From positions 62,001 to 126,000 of the forward strand of contig NZ_JAARZJ010000007.1 of NCBI RefSeq assembly GCF_014229245.1: DNA of 64,000 nt, in the 5' to 3' direction. How positions within the stretch are numbered: position 1 is the first letter of the stretch; each line of letters begins with the position of its first letter. The notes beneath the pieces are model-generated. The model was not told the origin of the DNA. It made no database searches and saw only the letters and a list, made by a program, of their open reading frames with translations. The stretch comes from Listeria farberi (GTDB lineage: Bacteria > Bacillota > Bacilli > Lactobacillales > Listeriaceae). Made by a program: the position numbers and the translations under genes. This document shows positions 42,134-51,962 of the stretch, piece by piece.

Positions 42134-43289
42134 ACATTATAATGTCGGCGCTTTATTTATGAAACCCGGCACAGGTAAAACACGTATAGCCTGTGAGCTA
42201 ATCAAGGAAGCAAACCCAGATTACATCTTATGGATTACTCCTTTTCAAACAAAAGAAAATCTTGCTGCAGAAATTCAAAAATGGGGTTATGATTTCCCAC
42301 AAGATATTGTCGGTATTGAATCCCTCTCCAACTCTGATTACTTATATCTGAAATACAGAGAAAAATTAAAAAACGCTTCTAATAGTTATATTATTATGGA
42401 TGAAAGTTTAAAAATTAAAAATAAACATGCACTCCGCACACAAAGAGCTATTAAACTTTCCAGGTTAGCCAACTATCGACTAATTATGAATGGGACTCCA
42501 TTCAGCAAAAATATTTTAGATTTATGGTCGCAACTAGAATTTCTCTCCCCTAAAATATTGAACTTAAGTTTTTCCCAGTTCAAAAAAACATTTTGCGAAT
42601 ATGTAACTATTACCCAAATAACGAAAGATAAGCAGCAATCGATGGACATTATTAAGAAATATCATAATTTAGATTATTTATATCAATTAATTGCTCCGTT
42701 TATATTCTCTTCTTCGCTAGAATTAAAAGTCAATTGGCATTATATTCGTCACGATTTCAGTATTGACAACGAACTTTTGGAAAAATATTATGAAATAAAA
42801 GATGATTACCTCCAAAAAGCAGCTGCTTATACAATTAATATTAACTTTTTGGAGATGTCCCAAGTGATGCAACATTGTTACTGTCTCTCCTCAGAAAAAT
42901 TCACTATCGTAGAATCTTTAATTGCGGGTAAAGAAACTACCACCATCATTTTTTGTAAATATAAGCGATCCGAAGAAGCTCTTATTAAAGCATTTCCTAA
43001 TATTAAAATCACAACCTTTGCAAAATCTTCTTACGGACTTAATTTACAATATTATAATCAAATTATTTATTTTGACAAAACATTCGATTATTCCCAGCGT
43101 GATCAATCAGAGCGTCGAATATACCGTACCGGTCAAACTGAAGACTGTTACTACCATGATTTAAGTGGCAATGTTGGTCTAGACACATTGATTGATTCAA
43201 ACATATCTAAGAAAACGAGTTTGTTACAAGAATTTAAAAAAGAACTCTCACAAAAAAATTCTTTTGAGGTGATTATGGATGCTTTCTAA
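42090..43289 (+). CDS. Compact SNF2-family helicase-like ATPase
   Basis: About 399 residues holding only the two ATPase lobes. Motif I GTGKT at 27-31, a DES variant of motif II at 101-103 in YIIMDESLKIKN, motif III NGTP at 131-134, and motifs V-VI with ERRIYRTGQ at 341-349. The order and RxxRTGQ type of motif VI place it with SNF2 translocases; the shortness resembles phage and mobile-element members. No nuclease domain is fused. ATG 42090 chosen; TTG 42084 is possible. Overlaps both neighbours, indicating one operon. Confidence 0.85.
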   Translation: MTLLDNQIQAIQKLKHYNVGALFMKPGTGKTRIACELIKEANPDYILWITPFQTKENLAAEIQKWGYDFPQDIVGIESLSNSDYLYLKYREKLKNASNSYIIMDESLKIKNKHALRTQRAIKLSRLANYRLIMNGTPFSKNILDLWSQLEFLSPKILNLSFSQFKKTFCEYVTITQITKDKQQSMDIIKKYHNLDYLYQLIAPFIFSSSLELKVNWHYIRHDFSIDNELLEKYYEIKDDYLQKAAAYTININFLEMSQVMQHCYCLSSEKFTIVESLIAGKETTTIIFCKYKRSEEALIKAFPNIKITTFAKSSYGLNLQYYNQIIYFDKTFDYSQRDQSERRIYRTGQTEDCYYHDLSGNVGLDTLIDSNISKKTSLLQEFKKELSQKNSFEVIMDAF

Positions 43290-44088
43290 AACAGTCTTTG
43301 ATGCTTCCCAAGAAAGAATGGAAGTAATTTTTTCCGAATTCGATAACATCATTGTGTCATTTTCTGGTGGTAAAGATAGTGCTGTGATGCTTCATTTAAT
43401 GATTGATTATATAAGAAAAAATAATATTCAAAAGAAAATTTACGTATATCATATGGACTATGAAGGTCAATACACAGCCACAAGTGATTTTGTAGCTGAG
43501 ATGTTAACGAGTAACTTAGACATTATTGAACCGCTATGGTGTTGCCTCCCTATTGCCGCCCAATCAGCAGTTTCGATGTATACCGACCACTGGATTCCTT
43601 GGGAAAAATCAAAACAAGCTATTTGGGTAAGAGAAATGCCTGATTATCCAGCTGTCATAAATGAGGACAATGCCCCTTTTGATTTTGATTTTCATACAAT
43701 TTGGGATTATGAATTCAACAAAAAAATTATCCACTGGTTGCATACTAAAAATAATGCTAAAAAAACAATTGCTTTAATTGGTATTCGACAACAAGAATCA
43801 CTTAATCGCTATAATGCAATTCATAAAAAAGAACGCATGTATAAAAACTATAATTGGACAACTGAAATTTCTAAAAATATATATAATGCCTATCCGATTC
43901 ATGATTGGCTAGTAGAAGATATTTGGACGGCTAATGCCAAATTCAACTGGTCATACAACAAAATTTATGATTTGTTTTACCATGCTGGATTAACATTGAA
44001 TGATATGCGAGTCGCTAGCCCTTTTAATGATTCCGCAACAGAAAGTCTTAAGTTATACCGTGTAATTGAACCTGCAACTTTGGTCTAA
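43279..44088 (+). CDS. IbrA-like PAPS-reductase-family protein, N-terminal part (gene split by frameshift)
   Basis: PP-loop ATPase domain of the phosphoadenosine phosphosulfate reductase family: SGGKDS at 29-34 and IGIRQQESLNRY downstream. The C-terminal region LTLNDMRVASPFNDSATESLKLYRVIEP is like E. coli IbrA (DUF3440 family), but the frame closes at residue 269 with PATLV and stop. The following frame continues the IbrA sequence. Deleting one T in TTT at 44079-44081 would give about 434 continuous residues. GAGGTGATT precedes the ATG, which overlaps the helicase end by 11 bp. Possibly non-functional. Confidence 0.82.
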   Translation: MLSKTVFDASQERMEVIFSEFDNIIVSFSGGKDSAVMLHLMIDYIRKNNIQKKIYVYHMDYEGQYTATSDFVAEMLTSNLDIIEPLWCCLPIAAQSAVSMYTDHWIPWEKSKQAIWVREMPDYPAVINEDNAPFDFDFHTIWDYEFNKKIIHWLHTKNNAKKTIALIGIRQQESLNRYNAIHKKERMYKNYNWTTEISKNIYNAYPIHDWLVEDIWTANAKFNWSYNKIYDLFYHAGLTLNDMRVASPFNDSATESLKLYRVIEPATLV

Positions 44089-44584
44089 ATTAGTCGGTCG
44101 CGTAAACGGAGCCAATTTCACAGCTATTTACGGCGGAACTTCTGCGATGGCTTGGAAAGAAATTAATTTACCACCAAATCATACTTGGAAATCTTATTTA
44201 GAATTTTTACTTACAACTTTACCAAGCTACACAAGAGAACGTTATTTAAAAAAATTTAAAACAAGCATCAATTATTGGACCGAAAAAGGTGGCGCTTTAA
44301 AAGTAGAGACTGTACAAGAATTAAAAAATTTAAATGTACAAGCTGACTTCCTAGGAAAACCTCAAAACAAACGTACATATACAAACCCTATGGAAGTCGT
44401 TCGTTTTAAAGAATACCCAGATGATTTGAAGATTAAAGAATTTGCTAGCGTACCTACATATAAAAGAATGTGTATCGCTATTTTAAAAAATGATTATACC
44501 TGCAAATATATGGGTTTTGGTCAGACTAAGCTTGAATTAGAGAAAAGAAAACATGCATTAGAAAAATATAATAATATTTTATGA
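44066..44584 (+). CDS. IbrA-like protein, C-terminal DUF3440 part (frameshifted remainder)
   Basis: Reads from TTG 44066 in frame +2 relative to the upstream part and gives up to 172 residues. Conserved text SKLVGRVNGANFTAIYGGTSAM continues directly from VIEPAT of the N-terminal fragment once one base is removed, so this is the 3' half of one gene. No SD lies at the TTG. It ends just before the ParB-like gene. Whether it is translated alone is doubtful; a programmed shift is unlikely because no slippery site is evident. Confidence 0.75.
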   Translation: MNLQLWSKLVGRVNGANFTAIYGGTSAMAWKEINLPPNHTWKSYLEFLLTTLPSYTRERYLKKFKTSINYWTEKGGALKVETVQELKNLNVQADFLGKPQNKRTYTNPMEVVRFKEYPDDLKIKEFASVPTYKRMCIAILKNDYTCKYMGFGQTKLELEKRKHALEKYNNIL

Positions 44585-44593
44585 GGTGATATA

Positions 44594-45100
44594 ATGAAAT
44601 ATCAAAGTCCAGTATACAACGTCACTCCTATTCACTACACTAAACTTCAAGCAAATAATTATAATCCAAATACCGTTCCAGCAACCGAACTAAAACTTCT
44701 TGAAAAATCTATTTGGGAAGATGGGTTTACACAACCAATTGTTTGCTATCCCTTGGAAAACTCTGGTAAATATGAAATAATTGATGGATTTCATCGTTAT
44801 ACTATCATGAAATCTTCTAAACGAATCCGCGAAAGAGAAAATGAATTACTACCTGTAGTGATTTTAGAAAAAGATACCGTAAATCGAATTGCTTCTACTA
44901 TTCGCCACAATCGTGCTCGAGGATTTCATAATGTAGAACTTATGTCTTCTATCGTTGGCGAATTAGCAGAGAGCGGCATGTCAGATAGTTGGATCATGAA
45001 AAATATCGGAATGGATGCAAATGAAATCTTACGCTTAAAACAAGTGAGTGGCCTTGCTCACCTCTTCTTAGATAAAGAATTTAGTAAAGCTTCTGATTAA
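44594..45100 (+). CDS. IbrB-like ParB/sulfiredoxin-fold protein
   Basis: A 168-residue protein with the ParB N-terminal fold: VPATELKLLEKSIWEDGFTQPI and IDGFHRY at 64-69, corresponding to the ParB box 2 (GxxR-type). Short C-terminal helix-turn-helix-like part (ESGMSDSWIMKNIGMDANEIL). In E. coli ibrA and ibrB are adjacent and regulate surface Eib proteins. Here the pair follows a helicase gene. GAGGTGAT precedes the ATG. The same type of ParB-like domain can also have nuclease, CTPase or sulfur-related roles; which applies is unknown. Confidence 0.83.
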   Translation: MKYQSPVYNVTPIHYTKLQANNYNPNTVPATELKLLEKSIWEDGFTQPIVCYPLENSGKYEIIDGFHRYTIMKSSKRIRERENELLPVVILEKDTVNRIASTIRHNRARGFHNVELMSSIVGELAESGMSDSWIMKNIGMDANEILRLKQVSGLAHLFLDKEFSKASD

Positions 45101-45122
45101 TTGAGGAAAAGAGGAATTAAAA

Positions 45123-45854
45123 ATGAAAGAAAATAAATACGATGACAAAGAATTTTTTGAACAATATAGTCAAATGCCACGTTCTAAAAACGGCCTTGCT
45201 GCTGCCGGGGAATGGCATGAATTTAAAAAACTTCTCCCAGACTTTAATCAAAAGACAGTGCTTGATTTAGGCTGTGGTTTTGGTTGGCACTGTATTTATG
45301 CAGCCGACCATGGCGCAAAGAAAGTAGTTGGAATTGATTTATCTGCGCGCATGTTAACTGAAGCAAAACAAAAAACTACTTCAAGTGCAGTTAGTTATCA
45401 ACAAAAAGCGATAGAAGACATGGATATTGAACCAGAAATATATGATGTTATCATGAGTTCACTCGCTATTCACTACGTCAGTTCCTTTCAAGACATTTGT
45501 CAAAAAGTCCATACTAATTTAAAAACAGGTGGCGAGTTTATTTTCTCTGTCGAACATCCAGTTTTTACTGCGGATGGCAGACAAGATTGGTACACTGACG
45601 AAACTGGTAATAAGTTACACTGGCCAGTTGATCGCTATTTCAACGAATCTATTCGAACAACTCATTTTCTTGGTGAAGATGTAAAAAAATACCATCGCAC
45701 CCTTACGACTTATATCCAGACGCTCCTTCAAAATAATTTTGATCTTAAAAGTGTTATCGAACCAGAACCAGCTCCAGAACTTAAAAATTTACCAGAAATG
45801 CAAGATGAATATCGTCGCCCAATGATGTTAATTATTTCAGCAACTAAAAAGTAA
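45123..45854 (+). CDS. Class I SAM-dependent methyltransferase
   Basis: A 243-residue protein with motif I LDLGCGFG at 47-54, VVGIDLSARML (motif II) and YDVIMSSLAIHYV (motif IV region). The fold is that of small-molecule/quinone-like methyltransferases (Methyltransf_11). The target cannot be deduced. It follows the ParB-like gene by 22 bp with GAGGAAAAGAGG upstream and ends at a terminator shared with yneF, so it may belong to the island operon or be an older neighbour. Confidence 0.85.
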   Translation: MKENKYDDKEFFEQYSQMPRSKNGLAAAGEWHEFKKLLPDFNQKTVLDLGCGFGWHCIYAADHGAKKVVGIDLSARMLTEAKQKTTSSAVSYQQKAIEDMDIEPEIYDVIMSSLAIHYVSSFQDICQKVHTNLKTGGEFIFSVEHPVFTADGRQDWYTDETGNKLHWPVDRYFNESIRTTHFLGEDVKKYHRTLTTYIQTLLQNNFDLKSVIEPEPAPELKNLPEMQDEYRRPMMLIISATKK

Positions 45855-45859
45855 TCAAA

Positions 45860-45890
45860 AAACCCTTCTAGTTTTATAGAAGGGTTTTAC
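45860..45890. terminator. Bidirectional terminator between the methyltransferase gene and yneF
   Basis: AAACCCTTCTA and TAGAAGGGTTT form an 11-bp stem with a 6-nt loop; A- and T-rich flanks occur on both sides. Confidence 0.88.
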
Positions 45891-45902
45891 TTTGTTAAAA
45901 TA

Positions 45903-46142
45903 TTATTTCTTTGCTTTTTTTGGTTTTTCTTTTTCTTGCTGTTTGTTCATCGCGCTCATCATTTGATTGATTTTCTTTTGGGATGGTTTTTGACCCATTT
46001 GCGCCATCATCATTTGTAACATTTGTTCGTTAATTGGCGGATTGTTTTTTAAATAGCTCATCATATAACGTCTTGCAATAAAGAATCCTCCCGCAAGTCC
46101 AGCTAGTAAACAAATAATGCCGACAAGAATGTAAATCCACAT
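45903..46142 (-). CDS. yneF: YneF family (UPF0154) small membrane protein
   Basis: A 79-residue protein with one N-terminal helix ([26 protein letters not shown]), then a hydrophilic helical tail ([25 protein letters not shown]) and a basic end. This is the standard YneF layout; its function is unknown. The SD is AAGGAGG. Located downstream of tkt, as in Bacillus. Confidence 0.94.
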   Translation of the reverse strand: MWIYILVGIICLLAGLAGGFFIARRYMMSYLKNNPPINEQMLQMMMAQMGQKPSQKKINQMMSAMNKQQEKEKPKKAKK

Positions 46143-46317
46143 AGTCTCTTTTCTCCTCCTTGAAACAAAATCCTCTTTTATTGTACTTGATTTATATTAA
46201 ACAGACAATACTTTTCAAGAAAACTTATCATCTAGATCAATTTATCAATAAAAGCTGCAAACAACCTCGTAATTATACCATTAATGGTACCACGGCGCAA
46301 TCTAAAAAAAGCATAAA

Positions 46318-46352
46318 AAAACAGACCGCTCTAGAAAAACTAGCAACGGCCT
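46318..46352 (-). terminator. Terminator after tkt
   Basis: On the minus strand CAGGCCGTTGCTAG and CTAGAGCGGTCTG pair with small mismatches and are followed by TTTTTTT. The 5' flank of about 170 bp before yneF shows no gene. Confidence 0.85.
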
Positions 46353-46362
46353 GATTGTTTAA

Positions 46363-48357
46363 TTAAAGTGATTTTACTGTATTAACTACGTTTTCAACAG
46401 TAAAGCCGTAATTCTTAATAACTGTTTCGCCTGGAGCAGAAGCACCAAACTTGTCAATTCCGATTACTTTACCATCTAAACCAACATAGCGTTCCCATCC
46501 AAAGCTAGCACCCATCTCGACTGCTACACGTTTTCTAACAGCATTTGGTAAGACACTTTCTTTGTATTCAGCTGATTGTTGTTCAAATAGGTCAAATGAT
46601 GGCACACTGACAACAGATACATCTTTTCCTTGAGCTTGAAGTTCTTTTTGAGCTTCAACAGCTAAGTTAACTTCCGAACCACTTGCTAGAATAATCGCCT
46701 CTGGTACATCAGCTTTAGCCGGTGAAATAACATAAGCACCTTTTTTTACACCTTCTGCAGATAACTTAGCAGAATTTGGTAACGTAGGTAATCCTTGACG
46801 TGTAAGGACAAGTACATGTGGAGTATCTGTAGAAGTAATCGCTAGTTTCCAAGCTTCTACTACTTCATTCCCATCAGCAGGACGGATGACAGAAAGACCC
46901 GGCATAGCGCGTAAACTTGCAAGTTGTTCAATCGGCTCATGTGTTGGGCCATCTTCCCCTACTGCAATACTATCATGTGTCATTACGTAAGTTACTGGTA
47001 AATGTTGAATGGCAGATAAACGAATCGCAGCACGTACATAGTCAGAGAATACAAAGAATGTACCTCCGTATACTTGTAGTCCGCCGTGGAGAGCCATACC
47101 ATTTAACGCTGCACCCATTGCAAATTCACGAACTCCAAACCAGATATTTCGTTCTGCAGGAGTTTTTTTAGTGAATTCACCGTCTGTTTTGATTGTTGTA
47201 TTATTAGAACCAGCAAGGTCAGCCGAGCCACCAAAAATAGTAGGAATTTTTCCAGCTAATGCATTAATAACTTCTCCGCTTGAAGCACGACTAGCAAGTG
47301 CTTTAGAATCGTCATAAACTGGAAGATCCGCATCCCAATCAGCTGGTAACTTGTTATTTAGGCTATCTTCTAATTGCTCAGCAAGCTCAGGGTACTTCGC
47401 TTTGTAAGAAGCAAATAATTCATTCCAAGCAGTTTCAGCTTTTTCGCCACGTTCGCCAATAGTTTCTTTGAAGCGAGCAGTAACCTCTTCAGGAACAAAG
47501 AATTTTTCTTCATAATTCCAGCCATATGCTTTTTTCGCTTCTAAAATACCTTCATCACCAAGTGGAGCACCGTGAACTTTACTTGTACCTGCATTTGGAG
47601 CACCAAAACCAATAACAGTTTTCACTTCAATCATTGTAGGTTGTGAAGTATTTTGTTTTGCCTTTTCAATAGCAGCTAGAATTTCTGCTGTATCATTACC
47701 ATCTTTAACTAATAAGTGCTCCCAGCCATAAGCTTCAAAGCGTTGTTTTACATTTTCAGAGAATGATTTGTCTAAATCACCATCTAGAGAAATATCATTG
47801 GAATCATATAAAACAACTAGTCTTCCAAGTTGTTGATGACCTGCATAGGAAGCCGCCTCAGATGCAACACCTTCCATTAAATCTCCATCTCCGCATAGCG
47901 CATAAGTATAGTGATCCACGACTGGGAAACCATCTTTATTATATTTTGCTTCTAAATGTCTTTCTGCCATAGCCATACCAACAGCCATCGCAATACCTTG
48001 ACCAAGTGGACCAGTAGTTGCATCTACACCGTCAGTATAACGATATTCTGGATGACCCGGAGTTTTACTTTCCCATTGACGGAAATTTTTAAGGTCTTCA
48101 ATTTCTAATTTGAAACCACTTAAATGTAATAAACTATATAAAAGCATTGAGCCGTGTCCAGCAGAAAGTACAAAGCGATCCCGGTTAAACCAATGGGAAT
48201 TTTTAGGGTTTGTGTTTAATACGCGAGACCAAAGAGCATAGGCCATTGGCGCTGCTCCCATTGGTAAACCTGGGTGACCAGAATTTGCTTTTTGAATTGC
48301 ATCCATTGATAATGTACGAATTGTATTAACTGCTAAACTATCTGTGTTATCGAACAA
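46363..48357 (-). CDS. tkt: Transketolase
   Basis: Thiamine-diphosphate enzyme of the non-oxidative pentose phosphate pathway. 664 residues. Motifs: [42 protein letters not shown] with the ThDP Mg site, and [25 protein letters not shown] start at TTG 48357, nine nt after AGAGAGAGG; the ATG at 48366 is directly against that SD and thus unlikely. Confidence 0.96.
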   Translation of the reverse strand: MFDNTDSLAVNTIRTLSMDAIQKANSGHPGLPMGAAPMAYALWSRVLNTNPKNSHWFNRDRFVLSAGHGSMLLYSLLHLSGFKLEIEDLKNFRQWESKTPGHPEYRYTDGVDATTGPLGQGIAMAVGMAMAERHLEAKYNKDGFPVVDHYTYALCGDGDLMEGVASEAASYAGHQQLGRLVVLYDSNDISLDGDLDKSFSENVKQRFEAYGWEHLLVKDGNDTAEILAAIEKAKQNTSQPTMIEVKTVIGFGAPNAGTSKVHGAPLGDEGILEAKKAYGWNYEEKFFVPEEVTARFKETIGERGEKAETAWNELFASYKAKYPELAEQLEDSLNNKLPADWDADLPVYDDSKALASRASSGEVINALAGKIPTIFGGSADLAGSNNTTIKTDGEFTKKTPAERNIWFGVREFAMGAALNGMALHGGLQVYGGTFFVFSDYVRAAIRLSAIQHLPVTYVMTHDSIAVGEDGPTHEPIEQLASLRAMPGLSVIRPADGNEVVEAWKLAITSTDTPHVLVLTRQGLPTLPNSAKLSAEGVKKGAYVISPAKADVPEAIILASGSEVNLAVEAQKELQAQGKDVSVVSVPSFDLFEQQSAEYKESVLPNAVRKRVAVEMGASFGWERYVGLDGKVIGIDKFGASAPGETVIKNYGFTVENVVNTVKSL

Positions 48358-48505
48358 ATGAAACATCCTCTCTCTTCAATATAATTTTAACTACTTTTAA
48401 TAATAAGCCTAAAGAGCAATTAATACAACTAATAATTGCTTTAAATTGCTTAATTGATTGGTATTTTTGTTCATTTGCGCGAAAATGTTCATTTGGTGCT
48501 AACTA

Positions 48506-48733
48506 TTACTTCTTATTCTTTCTCATTTGTTTTATTTTATGCGGTGTTACATCATTTCCTTTAGGGTCGATAATCGTTGTATTTTCAATTGTACCTTTCA
48601 TATGTGTACGAAATGATTTAATATATTCTTTTCTTAATTTTTCTTGTTCCTTTTTTTCCTCGGTTGTTAGTGTTCCAGCTTTTTTCTTTTTAGAAAGCTC
48701 ATTAATTCTATCTATTTTAGCTTTTTCTAGCAT
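48506..48733 (-). CDS. DUF896 family protein (YnzC)
   Basis: A 75-residue helical-hairpin protein: [51 protein letters not shown] in outline is the whole family core. In Bacillus ynzC lies in the SOS-induced yneA-yneB-ynzC operon. Here it follows yneA on the same strand, so SOS control is likely. Start ATG 48733 after AAGGGTGA; a longer reading adds 18 hydrophobic residues. Confidence 0.9.
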   Translation of the reverse strand: MLEKAKIDRINELSKKKKAGTLTTEEKKEQEKLRKEYIKSFRTHMKGTIENTTIIDPKGNDVTPHKIKQMRKNKK

Positions 48734-48827
48734 TAAAAAATTCACCCTTTTCTGCATTATAATAAAATAAGGAAGTAGTATAATCACTACTTCCTTTATT
48801 ATATCATAAACGATATAAAAATCGTTT

Positions 48828-49157
48828 CTACTGGTTTGCTAATTGAATAGTGCTATCACTTTTTTGTAACTTTGTTTCGTGTACTGGTATAACTACGGAA
48901 TCCCCAGCTTTCACATGCCCATCGGTTAGATTGTTTTCTTTTTCGACCCATGATACAAAATCAGCTTTAGGCATGTCGCTTTTCGCTGCATATTGGTCAG
49001 CAAGTGCCCAAACGGAATCTCCTTCATTTACATCCACTTCTGAATACTCACTACCACTTCCAATAACAGTACACATTAAAATAATACCTAAAACTATACA
49101 AGTTAATACAAATATAATAGAAACATAAAATTTATCCCAAATTAATTTTAATGTCAT
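48828..49157 (-). CDS. yneA: YneA-type SOS cell-division inhibitor
   Basis: A 109-residue membrane protein with an N-terminal helix ([20 protein letters not shown]) and an extracellular LysM domain ([45 protein letters not shown]). In Bacillus and Listeria YneA blocks septation during SOS. It is divergent from lexA with shared LexA boxes. The start at 49157 follows GGAGGGG. Confidence 0.9.
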   Translation of the reverse strand: MTLKLIWDKFYVSIIFVLTCIVLGIILMCTVIGSGSEYSEVDVNEGDSVWALADQYAAKSDMPKADFVSWVEKENNLTDGHVKAGDSVVIPVHETKLQKSDSTIQLANQ

Positions 49158-49175
49158 TAAAAACCCCTCCAAAAA

Positions 49176-49249
49176 AGAATATATGTTCGCTTTTCTATAT
49201 TATAGAACAACCGTTCGCTTATGTCAATAAAAAAACGAACCTTTGTTTG
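49176..49249. promoter_or_regulatory. LexA (SOS) boxes between yneA and lexA
   Basis: Three sites match the Gram-positive box CGAAC-N4-GTTCG: AGAATATATGTTCG at 49176-49189 (weaker), AGAACAACCGTTCG at 49204-49217 and CGAACCTTTGTTTG at 49236-49249. They lie between the two divergent start codons, so LexA can repress both. Confidence 0.82.
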
Positions 49250-49314
49250 CATATTGGTTTTTCTTTTGCTATACTTGATTTATAAAATAACCATTAACTT
49301 AATGAGGTGAAACC

Positions 49315-49929
49315 ATGAAAATATCTAAACGCCAACAAGATATATATGAATTTATTAAATCAGAAGTAAAAGAAAAAGGTTATCCACCCTCTGTACGCGA
49401 AATTGGGGAAGCAGTCGGACTTGCTTCTAGCTCTACAGTTCATGGGCATCTTGCTCGCCTTGAAGGTAAAGGCTTAATTAGACGTGACCCAACCAAGCCT
49501 CGTGCGATTGAAATATTATCTTTAGAAGACGAAGCAGAAACACCAAATGTTGTAAATATTCCTATCATAGGAAAGGTAACAGCCGGAATGCCTATCACAG
49601 CAATTGAGAACATCGATGAATATTTCCCCTTGCCAGAATACATGGCAGCTGGCGAAACGAATGTATTCATGTTAGAAATTGACGGTGAGAGCATGATAAA
49701 TGCTGGAATTCTTGATGGCGATAAAGTAATCGTTAGACAGCAAAGTTCCGCAATCAATGGAGAAATCGTCGTAGCCATGACGGATGAAAATGAAGCTACA
49801 TGCAAACGTTTCTATAAAGAAGCTAATCATTTCAGACTACAACCCGAAAACGACGCTTTAGAACCTATTCTTTTAAATAACGTTACTATTCTTGGAAAAG
49901 TAATCGGACTTTATAGAGATATTCGCTAA
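49315..49929 (+). CDS. lexA: LexA repressor
   Basis: SOS repressor that self-cleaves with RecA-ssDNA. 204 residues: N-terminal winged helix ([36 protein letters not shown]), cleavage site Ala90-Gly91, catalytic Ser126 in DGESMI and Lys164 in ATCKRF. SD GAGGTGAAA. Autoregulated through the boxes upstream. Confidence 0.97.
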   Translation: MKISKRQQDIYEFIKSEVKEKGYPPSVREIGEAVGLASSSTVHGHLARLEGKGLIRRDPTKPRAIEILSLEDEAETPNVVNIPIIGKVTAGMPITAIENIDEYFPLPEYMAAGETNVFMLEIDGESMINAGILDGDKVIVRQQSSAINGEIVVAMTDENEATCKRFYKEANHFRLQPENDALEPILLNNVTILGKVIGLYRDIR

Positions 49930-49958
49930 TTTTATTTGGTAAACAGGTGGTTTTTAAG

Positions 49959-50480
49959 ATGATTTATTTTGAAACAGTAAGGCTTATCGCAAGAGATTAT
50001 TTAGTAAGTGATTATCTTCCTTTTAGCCAAATGAACGCAGATAAAAAAGTAATGAAATTCTTCCCAGCCACATTAACTCAAAAAGAAAGTAATGCACTAC
50101 TTGATAGAAATCAAGAAGAACTAAATTCCCTAGGATATGGTCTTTTTGCCATCGAAGTTAAAACTACTAGTGAATTTATCGGATTTACCGGGTTTCATGA
50201 AGCGACATTCAAAGCAGAATTTACCCCTTGCACCGAAATTGGTTGGCGATTAAAGCGTAGTGCGTGGAACCAAGGATATGCTACTGAAGCCGCATTAGGT
50301 GCATTATCGTTTGCTAAGGGTATCAGTGCTATCAACGAAATTTACAGCTTTACCGCAACCTGCAATAAAGCTTCCGAACAAGTTATGAAAAAAATCCATT
50401 TGACAAAAGTAGCTAATTTCGAACATCCTGCTTTAGTAAATGGCGATCCACTAAAACCTCATGTGCTTTATAAGGCATAA
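49959..50480 (+). CDS. GNAT family N-acetyltransferase (RimJ/RimL-like)
   Basis: A 173-residue acetyltransferase of the Acetyltransf_3 group. The opening FETVRLIARDY and the acetyl-CoA region EIGWRLKRSAWNQGYATEAALGALSFA are diagnostic. The substrate is not evident: this group acts on protein N-termini or small molecules. ATG 49959 follows AGGTGG; an in-frame start four codons earlier exists. Confidence 0.85.
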   Translation: MIYFETVRLIARDYLVSDYLPFSQMNADKKVMKFFPATLTQKESNALLDRNQEELNSLGYGLFAIEVKTTSEFIGFTGFHEATFKAEFTPCTEIGWRLKRSAWNQGYATEAALGALSFAKGISAINEIYSFTATCNKASEQVMKKIHLTKVANFEHPALVNGDPLKPHVLYKA

Positions 50481-50481
50481 C

Positions 50482-50521
50482 AAAACCCCCGTACGCTTAA
50501 TTAAAAGTGTACGGGGGTTTT
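50482..50521. terminator. Bidirectional terminator between GNAT and ArsB-type genes
   Basis: AAAACCCCCGTAC and GTACGGGGGTTTT are perfect 13-bp inverses, followed by TTTTT. Confidence 0.92.
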
Positions 50522-51817
50522 TCAGTTCCAAATAAGTAGTGATAAGTACAATCCTACGAGCGTAATGAACAAAACAGGAATAGTAATTACAATGCCAATT
50601 TTGAAGTAAGAGCCCCAACTTATCTTGATACCTTTCTGTGCTAACACATGTAACCAAAGTAAAGTAGCGAGCGAGCCAATCGGCGTTATTTTAGGACCTA
50701 AATCTGAGCCTATAACATTAGCATAAACCAATGCCTCTTTCATCACCCCAGTAAATGAAGTATGATCGATTGCAAGTGCATTTATCATAACAGTAGGCAA
50801 ATTATTCATGACAGATGATAGTATCGCAGCTATAAAACCCATTCCAATTGTCCCAGCAAATAAGCCAAAATCCGCAACATAAATAATAGCTTCTGATAAC
50901 AGTTTGGTTATTCCAACATTTTGCAAACCATACACAACTACATACATACCAATGGAGAAAAATACAATATTCCAAGGCGCTCCTTTTAAAATGGCTTTTG
51001 TTGAAACTGAGTGACTTTTTGCTCCAACAAATAAAAAAATAAAAGCAACTAGTAAGGCAATAAATGACACTGGTATCTCTAAAAAACTACTCAAAAAATA
51101 GCCTACCACAAGAATGAGAAGGATTCCCCACGAAATGCGAAACATCTTTTTATCTTTAAGCGCTGAAACCGGTTCTCGAATTGCTCTCGCATCATACTTT
51201 CTAGGTAATGCTTTTCGGAAATAGATATATAAAATAATGATGCTAGCAACTAAAGAAAAAACAGTGGGAATCCACATGATAAGTGCGTATTGCGAAAAAC
51301 TAATTCCAAAAAAATCAGCCGAAACTATATTGACTAAATTACTAACCACAAGAGGTAAAGATGTCGTATCTGCAATAAATCCACTTGCGATAATAAACGG
51401 AAATACTTTTTTCTCATCAAAATTCAGTGCTCGGACCATCGCTAAAACAATCGGAGTCAAAATCAGTGCCGCTCCGTCATTTGCAAATAGCGCTGCAACC
51501 AAAGCTCCCAAAACAGAAATTAGAATAAACATCCATAATCCATTTCCTTTTGATAGCCTTGCCATATGTAATGCCGCCCACTCAAAAAAACCAATTTCAT
51601 CTAAAATTAGGGAAATAATAATAATAGCAATAAAAGCGAGTGTGGCATTCCATACTATCCCTGTAACAGTTACAACATCTGATAAGGTGACAACACCAAG
51701 TAATAATGCAATTAACGCTCCGCCGCATGCTGACCATCCAATTGATAAATTTCTTGGCTGCCAAATCACGAAAAAAAGCGTTAAAACAAATACTAAAATA
51801 GCTAGAGTAATCTGCAT
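50522..51817 (-). CDS. ArsB-family anion/arsenite transporter
   Basis: A 431-residue polytopic membrane protein with about twelve hydrophobic helices. Family signatures are [38 protein letters not shown] and [22 protein letters not shown] followed by [18 protein letters not shown], as in ArsB and related NhaD/CitM permeases. No arsR or arsC is adjacent, so arsenite as substrate is not proven by context. The last codon abuts the terminator. Confidence 0.85.
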   Translation of the reverse strand: MQITLAILVFVLTLFFVIWQPRNLSIGWSACGGALIALLLGVVTLSDVVTVTGIVWNATLAFIAIIIISLILDEIGFFEWAALHMARLSKGNGLWMFILISVLGALVAALFANDGAALILTPIVLAMVRALNFDEKKVFPFIIASGFIADTTSLPLVVSNLVNIVSADFFGISFSQYALIMWIPTVFSLVASIIILYIYFRKALPRKYDARAIREPVSALKDKKMFRISWGILLILVVGYFLSSFLEIPVSFIALLVAFIFLFVGAKSHSVSTKAILKGAPWNIVFFSIGMYVVVYGLQNVGITKLLSEAIIYVADFGLFAGTIGMGFIAAILSSVMNNLPTVMINALAIDHTSFTGVMKEALVYANVIGSDLGPKITPIGSLATLLWLHVLAQKGIKISWGSYFKIGIVITIPVLFITLVGLYLSLLIWN

Positions 51818-51919
51818 TTCTTCCCCTTTCCCTAATGAAACCTCCCTTTCATTAGCACAATTTTAAATATAAGCCTCTATTTGCCAAACATCAAATATTT
51901 GATATCCGTTATTAAAATA

Positions 51920-51957
51920 AAAAAAGCTCGTTTCCAGTTTTTAAGAAACGAGCTTCA
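51920..51957 (-). terminator. Terminator after glnA
   Basis: AAGCTCGTTTC and GAAACGAGCTT pair perfectly over 11 bp and are followed on the minus strand by TTTTTTATTTT. Confidence 0.92.
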
Positions 51958-51962
51958 AACTA

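Noticed and set aside
44066-44092. Programmed frameshifting in the ibrA-like gene
   Set aside because: No slippery heptamer or prfB-like stop context is seen; a simple one-base insertion in TTT explains the shift better, although recoding is not excluded.
46160-46354. A 64-codon plus-strand frame between yneF and tkt
   Set aside because: It covers the tkt terminator and has no SD or similarity.
51237-51866. A 209-codon plus-strand frame opposite the ArsB-type gene
   Set aside because: Antisense to a conserved membrane protein; low-information sequence without a start signal.
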